Assembly (NCBI GenBank): GCA_008694505.1
Contig: VZDJ01007747.1
Location: forward strand, 42,450,523-42,514,522
Source: Cyanoderma ruficeps
Taxonomy: Eukaryota; Chordata; Aves; Passeriformes; Timaliidae
Direction: 5' to 3'
Length of the DNA stretch: 64,000 nucleotides
A program made the translations under genes and the position numbers. Position 1 is the stretch's first letter; each line of letters opens with the position of its first letter. The notes under the pieces were generated by a model. The model was not told the origin of the DNA, ran no database searches, and was given only the letters and a program-made list of their open reading frames with translations. This document shows, piece by piece, positions 12,572 to 23,727 of this stretch.

Positions 12572-12753
12572 GCAGCAGCTTCCCCATGGAGCAGAGCATC
12601 TCAAGTGCCATCACACGGCTCGTACAGGACAAGCCTTGCTCGCAGCATGGGCTTGGGAGAGACAGGTCCTGCTGGCCACCCCAATCTTCTGTGACAGGGG
12701 GCCTCACCTGAGAAAGTGAGGGAAAGATTGTGGATCTGGTCTGCCTAAACTCT

Positions 12754-12785
12754 AATAAAGGAGTGAAATTTAAGTTTTTTTTTTT
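12754..12785 (+). terminator. candidate polyadenylation signal of the ITPRIPL1-like gene
   Basis: AATAAA at 12754-12759 lies about 180 bases after the stop codon. It is followed within about 15 bases by a T run (about 12775-12785) that could act as the U-rich downstream element. The arrangement matches a short 3' UTR and supports the gene being a transcription unit that ends here despite its short protein. It has not been confirmed by transcript data. Confidence 0.5.
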
Positions 12786-13884
12786 CATTTTGACAAAGGC
12801 AAGAAAATTAGCATTTTTATGGAAGATTTAAAATGCAGTGACTTCTGCTGCACAAAACTGGTTTATAACTGTCAGAATAAACCACTAATTAACAAACAGT
12901 TAAGTGCTGGTTGAAATTTCCCTCAGTTCAGCATAAAAATGGAATTCTGCTTCATAGTGTCATAATATTTCCAGCTTCTATTTTATTGGCTTCCTAACTT
13001 CATGAGAGCTTTCAGGTGACATTGCCCATACAGAGGAAATGAGGGAATACCCCAAATAAAGCAGATAATCAATGAATACTTGTTTCACACATTATTCTAT
13101 GCTTGAACAGTGAGCAGAATAATCCTTGCATGATGGACTGGGAGCTGAGAGATCACTGTATTTCTTCCCCTGTGCTGATGGGCAAAGGGAATTGCCACAG
13201 GCAAATACAGCTGGAGCTGCATCATAATGCAGTTGAGCTGGGGCTCAACTGCCCCAGTTGAAGTCTTGTCTATGAAGCACCTATTTTTTACTCAAAGTGA
13301 ATTAATGTATAATTTAATCCATTCTAAGGAATAAATCTCAGCCCTTGCAGAGTGAGTTAGGGGGTTGCACCTGCTAGTAGCACTGGCACATCTACATATT
13401 CTTGGTGAGTACAGAGTGGAACATTCATGTAAGGTCCTTATGCTACATGAGGAGCAAGCTGCCTGTCTGAAGGGATATAAATGTCTGGAGAAATTCGGCA
13501 ATAAAAGTCACCGTGCAGGTTTTGGAATACCAGACAGGACATCTCCTGAAACAAATCACAGCAGACAGATTTTCAATACCTATTGCTCTGGTCAGGCCCA
13601 AAATAGCATTGTTGTGAAGTTTAAGTTCATCATTTGTCAAGCACAGTGCTCCTGTAGTGGCTAGTGCAGTGCAGTTCAGATTGTGAAATCAGTGCCAGTG
13701 TGAACTACAAGTTTGGTGCAGAACAGGAAATTACCATACAGGACAACTGCTTGTGACCAAACACTGCTCAGTAAAAGTTCTTCAGGTACCCTACAAAGAG
13801 TCCTTCAGCTGAGACTGTGGCTTCATTTCAGTGTATGATTGCAAGCTGAGACACACACCCCTAACCAGCATGCAACAAGATCAG
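12786..13884. other. non-coding stretch, no gene seen
   Basis: AT-rich spacer between the ITPRIPL1-like gene and the CR1 cluster. The open frames here (up to 99 codons, 13365-13664) have no motif. The last 60 bases before 13885 could be a more diverged 5' part of the following CR1 copy. Confidence 0.5.
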
Positions 13885-14085
13885 GGCAGGTTTAGATTAG
13901 ATATCAGGAAAAAGTTCTTCACCCAGAGAGTGGTTGGGCGCTGGAACAGGCACCCCAGGGCAGTGGTCAGCACCAACCTGAGAGAGTTCAAGAAGCATTT
14001 GGACAAGGTTCTCATGCACATGGTGGGATTCTTGGGGTTGTCCTGTGCAGTGGCAGGAGTTATTTTATGATTCTATGGTTATAAA
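13885..14085 (+). mobile_element. CR1 LINE 3' fragment with a shortened tail
   Basis: The plus strand carries 'gggcaggtttagattagata', TCAGGAAAAAGTTCTTCACC, GCTGGAACAGGCACCCCAGG, TTCAAGAAGCATTTGGACAA and TTGGGGTTGTCCTGTGCAG. It ends in the terminal ATTTTATGATTCTATGG. These are the successive landmarks of the CR1 3' untranslated region in sense orientation. The usual segment between CAGGAGTT and the terminal repeat (the GATGATCC...CCTTCCAACTC part) is absent, so the copy has an internal deletion just before its tail. The 79-codon frame over it is not a gene. Confidence 0.88.
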
Positions 14086-14165
14086 CTACTAACAAACACT
14101 AATAGGAAGGAATCATCAGTTAATTTCTATATTAAGGGGTTTAATTATGTTCCTATATTCTATAC

Positions 14166-14222
14166 AGCTGGAGTTAGGTGATCTCTAAGGTCCCTTCCAA
14201 CCCAAACCATTCTATGCTTCTA
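14166..14222 (+). mobile_element. CR1 LINE extreme 3' end
   Basis: The stretch contains 'ggtgatctctaaggtccctt', CCAACCCAAACCATTCTATG and a decayed terminal repeat. It is a second plus-strand CR1 tail 80 bases after the preceding one. It is either a separate severely truncated insertion or the displaced tail of the preceding copy. Confidence 0.85.
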
Positions 14223-14524
14223 AGAAGCCTCTTTTCCAAGTCTGTGTTTCCCCTGGTTTACTTAAACCAGCCCTGGTTTTAGATAATTCAAGCCTATGTT
14301 TCTTTTTCCAGATGTGGTGGCATGCTTTGTTTGTTAGAGATCTGTATCAGTCTTTCTATGAATATCCAAGAACATCTTCCACATAAATGTTAGAATATAT
14401 ATGTATATAAGGGTGAGGAAAATGCAACCAAAAAAAAAAAAAAAAGGAGGTTGTCAATCTAAGAAAAAAAAAGTTCAGGGATATTCATGAAGCACTTTAC
14501 GAAAATCCTTACTGAGAAGAGAGT
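14223..14524. other. spacer between convergent CR1 tails
   Basis: No gene is seen. The spacer holds a short perfect palindrome (ctggttta/taaaccag with a 2-base loop, 14253-14270) and a 16-base A run at 14430-14445. Confidence 0.6.
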
Positions 14525-14668
14525 TATAGAATCACAGAATGGCCTGGGTTGGAAGAGAACTTTAAGATTATCTCGTTTCTTCTGCACTATTTCATGTTAC
14601 TCCAAGCCCCATCCAACCTGGCTTTGAACACCTCCAGGGAGGGGGCAGCCACAACTTCTCTGGGCAAA
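14525..14668 (-). mobile_element. CR1 LINE 3' fragment
   Basis: The plus strand reads 'atagaatcacagaatggcc', GGGTTGGAAGAGAACTTTAA, 'ccaagccccatccaacctgg' and 'ctccagggagggggcagcca', ending at CTCTGGGCAA. This is the reverse complement of a CR1 3' end, so the element is on the minus strand and its tail faces the plus-strand tails just upstream. Confidence 0.92.
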
Positions 14669-16346
14669 TAAAAAAAGACAATAATACATTATTGATCCAG
14701 TGACCACTATCAGATTAGACAAGTAATAGGCTCTGCTTCTTTAAATGTGTCACAAGTCAGATTGAAGAGTTTGCTTATTTATCCATCAGCATGAACAACT
14801 CAGCTCTTGTTGTTATGAGGTCCAAATTCCTGTTTTACAGCCCACAGGGGAGCAACAACAACTTCTGCTGCGAGAGAAAATGCAGATCCATACAAAGAAA
14901 AGTCATTCCAGGCTGTCCTATGGACCCAACCACGAGCAGGTTCTCCAGTTCCTAGCAGGCTTCACCTACTAGGACAGAAATATTGCCCAGAGGCTTTCCT
15001 GTAATCTTCATTAGGTGTGAAGAAGGTGTGACAGAAGCTCCCAAACTGTGGAATCTGCCAGTAAGTCACTAATTGAGCTGTGACAAACAAAACATCTGTA
15101 AACATCTGTCAAAAAAAAAAGGCAGATGTGATTCAGCTGTGGTGCAGATGAAGGAATAGATGACCTGCCGAGCTGTATTCTGTTCCCTTATAAATGAAAA
15201 ATCAAAGTGAACCATATTGAGGGGCATGTAATGAAGGGTTTGCTTTATATTTGTCTTAGCTATTAGCATGGGAATTTTTCTTATGTGAAGCAGCTCTCAT
15301 AGTCTATAGGGAGTTCTTTAAATAATAAAAGAAAGAAACAAACAAAAAATATTATTGTTTTTTTAAAAATTTTAGAGCAGAGGGATCAGGCATTGTTTTG
15401 GAAAGCACTGAGCATAAAGACAATTGTGAAACATAGTGGGACTCCTTTGATAAAATTAATGAGAAAGAAAAATACATGTATTTCAGTATTCCAAGGATTT
15501 CTCCAAGCCCAGTGACACAAAATGCACATAACTTTTTTTTGTAGTGTTGCACCTGACTGTTGCATGTTTTGCTGTGTAACACATGCTCCTCTTTTATGGA
15601 GAAGGGAAGGTGTTAATAGCATTTGAAATACTGATGCACGAATTCCTTCCTTCATGTTCTTTTACCAGTTGTCTACACAGCATTTAGTAGAAAACAATCA
15701 TCTTCCATGTCTGGAGAAAAAAAGATTAACATCACTTGCCTCTTAAAGAAAGAAAATGAAGAAAATGTTTACATATAATTTCTTCATAGGAAGCAAAAGC
15801 AGCAGTCTAATGCCGATGAAAAGATTGTCATATTCCAAGGAAAGGCCCTTCTGTCCTCAACATTCCACAGCAGTGAATCTTGTAATCCAGAGCTGACCTA
15901 CGCAGTGTAATAAAAATTGATTTCAGTTGAGATAAGACTAAAAGAGGTGAGCATAAATCACACTCTTGAAACTGATATAAACATTTCATTAGTTTTCCGT
16001 TCTCTATATTTGTAATGGTAGCACCCCTGAGATAGAAGGGGAGGATGATGCCATCTGAAAATCCAGGTTATGGCTGAGAGTTTTTAAATAAAGATTAACT
16101 ATGTTCGTGTGGATGTTATCTGGGGACATTAAAACTCTTACTCAGACTTCCTGCGGTCTGCATGCCAGTAGTTTTCTGAAACACAAAATTAGGGGTGTGG
16201 GTGGCATTCTCTAGGAAGTCCATTTACATCAGGCAATTACTCTTTGAACAAAATCACACCTCTCATTTCACTGAGACCATGTAGGTGAGCATAATTGCTC
16301 TTTTTCCATTGTCACATCTATATTATGTTCAAATTGCCCTCTGAGG

Positions 16347-16372
16347 AATGCAAGGAGGTAACTCCTTGCATT
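16347..16372. other. perfect 11-bp inverted repeat with 4-base loop, followed by T6
   Basis: The arms AATGCAAGGAG and CTCCTTGCATT are exact reverse complements separated by GTAA. A TTTTTT run starts 3 bases after the second arm (16375-16380). This could fold as a stable stem-loop in RNA, and the T run could stop RNA polymerase III. The stem is shorter than a typical microRNA precursor, and I see no A/B boxes upstream. Confidence 0.75.
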
Positions 16373-16918
16373 GCTTTTTTAAATATTAGATTTTTATTAG
16401 ATAAGTTAAGTCACATAGAAAAGTGAGTGATAAAAATTCTATCAGCTATTGAGCCATAAAGCCCAGGAATTTCGCCTTCTTCATTCATTGGCCCTGATAA
16501 TGATATAGACACTAATTAATCAGGCCTTTGGAGATCATTTGGAACATACTAAGGAGACAAATATAAGGATACATCTACCACGGGAAAGAATCAGGGGCTA
16601 GCTGCTCTTTGTGGCACCTACCGAACAACAACAAATTGTGGAGGAAAATTTTCTTGATAAAAGGAGTATAAGAAGTGTTGGTATAGATCTGCTGCCCAGA
16701 AATACATATTTTGGGTTTAAAAAAAATCAAAGAAATTGAGCCAAAACTCATCCACTCTTAATTCTATCTCAGTCCTTGGGACTAATATTTCTTGCTAATT
16801 AATTCCATCTGGAATCCTGGAGTCAGAGGATAAGAAGTGTGGAGCACAAGGATTCTGGCCAGGTGAATTTGGGCATTGGAAGGAGCACTGACTGTCCATT
16901 CCATGGGAATTTGGCCTA

Positions 16919-16955
16919 ATTTCTTTTCTTTTTTTTTCTTTTTTTTTCCCCCCCA
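16919..16955. repeat. T-rich tract ending in a C run
   Basis: Mostly T with isolated C bases followed by a run of C; a polypyrimidine low-complexity tract on the plus strand. Confidence 0.85.
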
Positions 16956-17834
16956 ACTACAACAGTCAAACCTCAAGAAAGGAATGAACTGAAATTATCT
17001 TCAAGTTTTTATACTGATGAAAAAAGCTACAAGGTCATGGGGAGTAGCACAGGAAGAAGTGTTCTGGCATGGAAAATTAAAATATAGCAAGACTGCCTAA
17101 TCCCTGATAAAACAGGTGCCTGTGTTAGAATTCATAGAAGGTTTCACAGAGTGAGGAACAATACAAACCATTTTAATTACAGCTGGTGCATTCTGGTGGA
17201 ACATTAGTTTTACATCATGAAACTCACCATCACTTTCAGAGCTGTGAGGTTACTAAAACATTACTTCTCTGTTCAATTGTGATTGCCAAGTATGATGTGA
17301 ATTTCCCCTCCTAATGCAATTTCATGCACCTTTAGGGCAGCATCTCTGTGAAAATTGACCTATAATTTGTGTGAAATATTATTGTAATATCCATGTTGGA
17401 AATGGAGCATAAAATTATACTAATATGTATACACAGGCCACATTTGCTTATTTTCTGGGCCCTGTTTCAAGACTATTGTTTTATCTACTACATTTTTTTC
17501 AAAAGGAATCTTTTGAATCATTTAGTAAATATATGGAGTTCTAATTTTGATCTGAAAAAAATCAGATCACTATGACTCCATTACTTTTCTTATATCAAAG
17601 CAGGTGTATTAAGAATCAAACTCAGGTTATTAAGTCTAGAGATGCAATTTTAAGACACAGCTGGATTCTTCAGTTTTGCCTGCAAACACCAGTTTAAATG
17701 TGTTACACTTTGCCCCTTTTATCTGTCATTTAGAACACTGAAACACTTTCTTCGGTATTGTCCAGTGGAGTTTTAGGACATATCCTATGGGCTTTTATTT
17801 GTGGGATATTCTTTTACTAAAAAAATAGAAAGTT

Positions 17835-18020
17835 AGAATCAAAGAATCCTAGAATGGTTTGGGTTGGAAGGGAGCTTAAAGATCATCAGGTTCCAAACCC
17901 CTCCCATGGGCAGGGACAACGTCCACCTTCCAGATTGCTCCAAGCCCCATCCAACCTGGTCTGGAACACTTCCAGGGATGGAGTGTCTACAAACTCTTTG
18001 GGCAAAGAATCCTTAAATCT
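17835..18020 (-). mobile_element. CR1 LINE 3' fragment
   Basis: The plus strand reads 'agaatcaaagaatcctagaa', TGGTTTGGGTTGGAAGGGAG, AAAGATCATCAGGTTCCAA, 'cccatgggcagggacaac', 'ccaagccccatccaacctgg' and 'tccagggatggagtgtctac'. This is the reverse complement of the CR1 3' end. After CTTTGGGCAA the usual order breaks off and resumes near 'ccttaaatctctc', suggesting a small internal deletion. Confidence 0.93.
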
Positions 18021-21000
18021 CTCAGTAATCAATGAGGAGAGGCGGTTGATCTTGTAGGAATACTCATCTTGTCATCTGAGCAAACTCTGAATGAGCAACT
18101 GTTATTTCTAATGTTTAGGTCCCTAGAGTTGTGTGAGATGAAGCCAACCAGCAGTGTCCCAACACACAGAAGAGTATGAATACTTTAGTCTACCTGAATC
18201 CCATGAATTTCAGAGACTCTGGGACTGGTTTTGTACCTGTGTAACTTCCAGAGAGAAACTTCCTAGTGGTTCCTAGCATGCCATAATTGTTTTGAAACCA
18301 TATGTCAACGCTATACAACTGCATGTAAAAAAATCCCTGATGGGGAAATAAGTTAAGTTTGAGCAATATTTGCAAATCTCAGAGATGATATTAATTTTTG
18401 CAAGCTCGTCTAAAACTTATATTTGCTTATATTCCTAAAAATTCAACAGAAATAGAGACCCAGTGATCTTTTGAATGGCTACAATTTCCAAAGCTTTTTT
18501 TCTGTCTTCGGAGAAAGTTTCTGCATGTCACAGCAGGGCTGCAATTACTCCAGCACTGCATAAATGTGCTCATGCTAAAGAAAGAACCTAATTATCCTCC
18601 TATTTCCAGCTTGTCTTTCTTGGTACAACACTTGAAAGGTTTGTGGCAGAGCGTTGCCTATAATCACACATGATCAGTTTGGGTCTATCTTTAGGTCTCT
18701 CAGCACCTGTATTGTGTTACTGAGCTAATTTGAGGGGATGTTTTATGGTTCAGGTGTCTGCATGTTGGACCCTAAAGACTCAAGGGAGAGAATGGATGAT
18801 ATCCATGTTCAGTCAAGCTGGAATGGATGTAAATATTTACAGGAAAAAATTGAATTAAGAACAAATAATGTGAATTGTAATAGGAAAAGAAATTTCATTA
18901 AATAGGATAGCTCCTTGACAAACTATCAAATTGTTCCTGTGGGATTTTAGCCCAATGCTCCTTAGGGTGAAATCCTCAAGCTGTGGACATTATTGTCTGT
19001 ATAAGAAGGTTATGGTCTGTGTCACCAAAATACTTTAGCAATGTGTTACTCAGCACTTTTTTTTCCCCGTTTCAACAATATTTAGTCTTAACTTAGGTTA
19101 AATTCAGGACACTTTAAATGAAGAAACCTTTTTCTCTGTACAAAGCAGAACTGTCAGTGTAAGGTTGGAGACCAGCTCAAACACTCACCCAGAGAGAAAG
19201 TGATGCTTGAGAGAGAATCACAATGTGTTTTTTCTGTCATACCTGCTTTCATATCAGATTTTAGGGTGGTCCCTAAATTTGTGATTTATCACCTGCCTTG
19301 TGACTAAGATAAACACAAAGCAGAACATTCCAACTGCTTTTGAGTTCAGACTGTTCAACTCCTTCAGACCTTCAATCTTGGAGTGTAAATCAGAATAATT
19401 ATAAAAAAAGGAAGGAGCTTTTCAGCACAGTTAGGAAATTAGTCATTCTATATCCTTAATCTCTGGGCATGAAAGTTTTTTAACTTGCTCCATTGTTTTA
19501 ACTGTTTCCATCCTTCCCCACCTCGACATTGTTATCAAACATGCAATGTATACTTACACAAACAAAGTATACTGAAATCAGAGGTCATTTATAAATTACA
19601 TTACTGACCCAAATAGTCTTTTTGGAAATCTCCTCCATGAGCAAACCTCACCCACATAGCTGACCACATTACAAGAATTTGCTGGACCTTTCTGAGGGGC
19701 AATAGAATTTAAAATGTTACGAGGAGCAGATTGATTTTATCTCAAGAGTTTTAAATTCATCACTACTAAATGTCAGTTACCTGTTGAATAGCAAGTGGGA
19801 TCCTTAATGGGAGTCAGTTAAGCTTTGTGGTGAATTATTATTTATATAATACTCAAATACTGGTAGCCTCTACGTAGACAAGGATTGTGAGGACAAGCCC
19901 TCACCTCACAGAGTTCAGACTGAGAATCTGATTCTGCAAAATCATTCTCACATGGATTTATTGAATCAGGCAGTCTCACTGAACTCAGGGTGAAAATTCT
20001 TCTGTATATTTAAACACACACAAAATTTTTGTGTATGTATTCAAAAGTATCACTTGAATCTATTTTTTTATTCCAACTCTATTTAATTCCACCTCTGTTT
20101 CATTGTCTGTTTAAGACATCTAGACAAGGTTTTGAAACACAACCAGTAAACTTGTTCCATGTAAGCCTAATACTACATTTAACTCTTTTATTATTGAAAA
20201 AGTGAAAAGGGAAGAAGCATCCTACAGTCAAGAGAAATTACAATTATAGAGATGCTTGGATTTCGCTTTGAGGGGGTTTGCACTTTAAGGAATAGACAAC
20301 ATTTCTCTGACATTCAAATAACAAAGGTGGATCCAGCACACATTACTGAACAGCTGAAATCCTGGATCCTTCCCTTTCCTGTGTCTATCCTACCCTCTAT
20401 TTCTTCCTGTCAGTAAAGGCATATATTTCTAGTTTGATGGCTGAAAACCAATCCCTGTAAATCAATAAGATCCTCGACACCGAATTTAAAAGGAACAGAC
20501 TTTGGCCTTGAGACTTTCAAGACAGGAATATATCATTATTTAAAGCCATCTCTGCAGAAGAAGTGGTTCAGGTGCTCTGATGTGCTTGTGGCTGAACTGC
20601 CAGACAGCAGACATTGAACCCCAGCACTCTGGAATTTAATGCATGAGTTCTCCTGCCTGAGGAAAGGAAAAGCTCCTCTATTTGCTCATAGGCCTTTGTA
20701 GTTGGGCCAGCCAGTATTAGCAAGGGGGAAAAAGGCACCACAGCAGACGGGCTACAAAGGCCAGCACCAGCTTGGAGACTGTGTTTAGATGTTTTATATT
20801 AACCAGAATTGTGCTTTAAGAGGCAGAGGAGAAAGGAGAACCCTGAGAAGAAGCAGCCCTGCAGCCACTGCAGTTAAAGGAGGGGAAAGAAGAGGAAGAA
20901 GGAATTGTTGGGGGCTGTATTGCCATTTATTCCAGCACTTGTCTGCATGTCTCTCTTCCCTGATGGGATGGGAGCAGTGATGCTGCTTTCCTCCAGCAGG

Positions 21001-21157
21001 TTCCCTGATTTGTGAGGTTCTTCCTCCAGCTCTTACAGGTTTGTTGGAAACTGCTGCATTAAAGGAGGAACTGTGATTTCAGAAGGCACAGAAAAAAGGG
21101 GAGAGGTGTTGGAGGAATGGATAGCTCCATAACTAACCCTACTCAAATCTGTGTCCA
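18021..21157. other. non-coding stretch, no gene seen
   Basis: No coding frame of note (the longest has 63 codons), no repeat-family signature and no RNA gene. The part at about 18480-18760 is free of simple repeats and moderately complex; it could hold conserved non-coding sequence, but that cannot be judged from one genome. Confidence 0.55.
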
Positions 21158-21285
21158 GAGAATCACAGAGCCATTAAGGTTGGAAAAGAGCTCTAAGGTC
21201 ATCCAGTCCAACCATTAACTAACACTGCCAGGGCACCACTGAACCTGGTTCCTAAACACCTACATGTGTTTTGAGCCCAAAGTAA
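21158..21285 (-). mobile_element. CR1 LINE 3' fragment
   Basis: The plus strand shows 'agaatcacagagccattaag', GTTGGAAAAGAGCTCTAAGG, TCATCCAGTCCAACCATTAA, CACTGCCAGGGCACCACTGA and CACCTACATGTGTTTT. This is the reverse complement of a CR1 3' end, of a different subfamily type from the copies carrying CATGGGCAGGGACA. Confidence 0.93.
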
Positions 21286-23654
21286 CAATCTCTCTATTTC
21301 ACCTAAGGCAATGCTATTTCTTTTCCAGTATTAAGGGAAATAAAATTAAAATGTAAACACATAAAGCCATTCAAGACCCTTTGGAGGCATCAAATCCACT
21401 CTGAGAATCTTTTGTGCAAATCATCTGAAGAAAAACATCAGAGGCATTAGTTAGATAATGGGTACATACATGCTGGAGTGTGTGAGTTTATAGATGTTCA
21501 TGCACATCCTTTATTCAGACTTTCACAGGCAACATATTCGAGAGAGTTATTCCCAGAGAATCTCTTTTTAAAACAGTGCAAATTATGATACTCAATGGCC
21601 ATTTTTAATTTTTGGATGACAGCCTGCTTTTAGTAGAAAAAGTTAATATAATTAAGTGTAAGCAAAGCAGAAGGAGAGGATACTGGAAAAATTAGAAAAG
21701 AGTAATTTTTGTGCCATCACTGCAAAGCAAATAAAAATAGTATTTCCTTTTTATTTATGAACAAAAAAAAGCATATCTTCCCCCACTCTTGGCAAGTCTA
21801 AAATGTGCCTTATTGTTCAGTCCACCTCTTGTGCTCATTTCCTTCTCTCTTTACTCCTTTGTATTTTCAGCTGGGAGCCATCCTACCTAGTAGACCACTC
21901 ACATATTTACAGCCTGGCAAATTGATTCATCCAGGAACCTGAAGTGTTGCCTGAGAGGCAGAAATATTGAACACTGAGGGAAGAGACCTAGAGTGGGGTA
22001 TGGTGCCTAAACCAGTCTGCTGCTAAGCTGGGCTTGGTAAGCTAAAAAAGTGCAGTACCACTGTGTATGGAGTGATAAAAGTGAATATAAATTCCACAGG
22101 CTACTTTCATCTTTTTAGGCATTTATCTTCTTTTTCTTTTATAAGATATTTATTCTTGGCAATTAAGACCCTGGAATCTTTGATTTGCTTCTGTTAAACT
22201 CTGTACATCCTCTGCAGGTGTCATGAAATGTTCTTCTGGTCTCTGAGATTTAATGCAAAAAGAAAAATCTCCAGTCAAAGGATTTGTTTCTTATTCTGGC
22301 TGTTGGCTGTAACTTAATGAAATTCACAGGGCAAAGTAGGGTCTTTGAAGAAATGTTCACTAATTTAAATAAATCAGGAACATTGGAATTATTAAATTTG
22401 GCATTAAGGGTTTCTGTTGGTACCTTTGTTACCCAAATGGAATTGATCCTTCAGGAGGAAAGGTCAAGGCTAGGTGAGAGTCTTAGTCAAGGAGCTGAAA
22501 TTGCAAGGGCTTTGTCTGCATGTGAATAGCTTGTCTTCTCCCCTCAGCACTAATGGTTTCCATTTCCAGCTGTCTGCCCTGCAGAGATGAGCCAGCTGTT
22601 TGGGAAGGCATCGCTTGCAATTACTGCCCCAGATATGAAGATAAACCAGCGCTTGGGTTGTGTTAAAAGCCTGAACTCCAGTGGGGTCAGCAGCTGCTCC
22701 ACATGTAAATCAGTTTTCTCAGAAGCAGAAATGGGGTCAGTGAAGGGTCCTGGGGCAGAGCAGACAGGGGGACCACCACAGATGATTCATGGTGTATGAT
22801 CATTAAAATATGTGACCTATGCAGAATAGAGATGAAACAGATGAATGAGATGAAATATTATGAATATTAAAGAAAGAGGTAAGGACTCATTTATATATAT
22901 TAGAGCAGTTAGTATCACTCATCTCTAAAGAGTGTCAAAGGCTGGAACGAAGCAGTTAAAGGTTTCTGCCTTCCTTTTTGGTGAAGAATATTTGCATATT
23001 TATTTTGCAAAATCTCTTGCAAAATAATTTAGGTCTACCAGACGACACAGAGAAAATGATGAAGTTTGATAATGGTGGATGAAATGAAACAATGAACAGA
23101 CAGACATACTTGCATAAATATATTTATACAGATGAGGTTTGTCGTTGTTTTGTATTGTTGTTTTGGGCATTCTATAAAGAAGAAGCAAAAAATATTCTAT
23201 AAACCTTGCATCATCCCTGTGGCTGTAGCTTTGTCAAAGTGTGCTCACACATTTTTGGGATAAATGTTAGGGCTGTGTCTTGTAGGTGATAAATATGATC
23301 GAGTCTTTAGCACTGGACAAGATTTTGCTTATTTTTTGTGAAATAAGATTAGCACTGACACCAGTGAACAGCCCAACACAACAGCATTAACAGCAGTGAA
23401 GCTGCTTTTATTGCAATCCTGACAATTCCCATGTCCTGTAGAGAGCAGCAGTTGCTGTGAGAATAGTGTTGAACATAAATAAAGGGAAGAATGGAATCCT
23501 CTGTATGACAGGTGGTGTATTTTCTATATTCTGACATTTTACACACACAAAAAAATATGCTTAATATAATGAATATATGTAAAGAGTCCTGGGAAGAATA
23601 ATCTGACTGAACAAAAGGGTTGAATTTTTGGGCTGGCAGCTAATGAGGGATTGG
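21286..23654. other. non-coding stretch, no gene seen
   Basis: AT-rich. The open frames at 22284-22529 (81 codons) and 22587-22799 (70 codons) are on the same strand but lack homology I can recognise and lack an obvious splice arrangement. Confidence 0.5.
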
Positions 23655-23727
23655 CCCATCCCTGGAAGTGTTCAAGGCCAGGTTGGATGGGGCTTGGAAT
23701 AACCTGGGAAAGTGTCCCTGCCTATGG
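23655..23727 (+). mobile_element. CR1 LINE fragment, internal part of the 3' UTR
   Basis: The plus strand has 'ggattggcccatccctggaa', GTGTTCAAGGCCAGGTTGGA, TGGGGCTTGGAATAACCTGG and AAAGTGTCCCTGCCTATGG in sense order. The 3' terminal repeat is missing, so the piece is truncated at both ends. Confidence 0.9.

Larger units (their letters stand above)
14669..17834. other. non-coding stretch with a hairpin and low-complexity tracts
   Basis: No coding frame above 90 codons and none with a motif. It contains a 10-base A run at about 15111-15120, a perfect 11-bp hairpin at 16347-16372 and a T-rich tract ending in C at 16919-16955. Nothing else is recognised. Confidence 0.55.

Noticed and set aside
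12525..12719. 64-codon plus-strand frame overlapping the end of the ITPRIPL1-like gene, considered as its frameshifted C-terminus
   Set aside because: The residues do not resemble the missing C-terminal part; no single shift would restore a recognisable family end.
13831..14070. 79-codon plus-strand frame
   Set aside because: It is the CR1 3' region read as protein, not a host gene.
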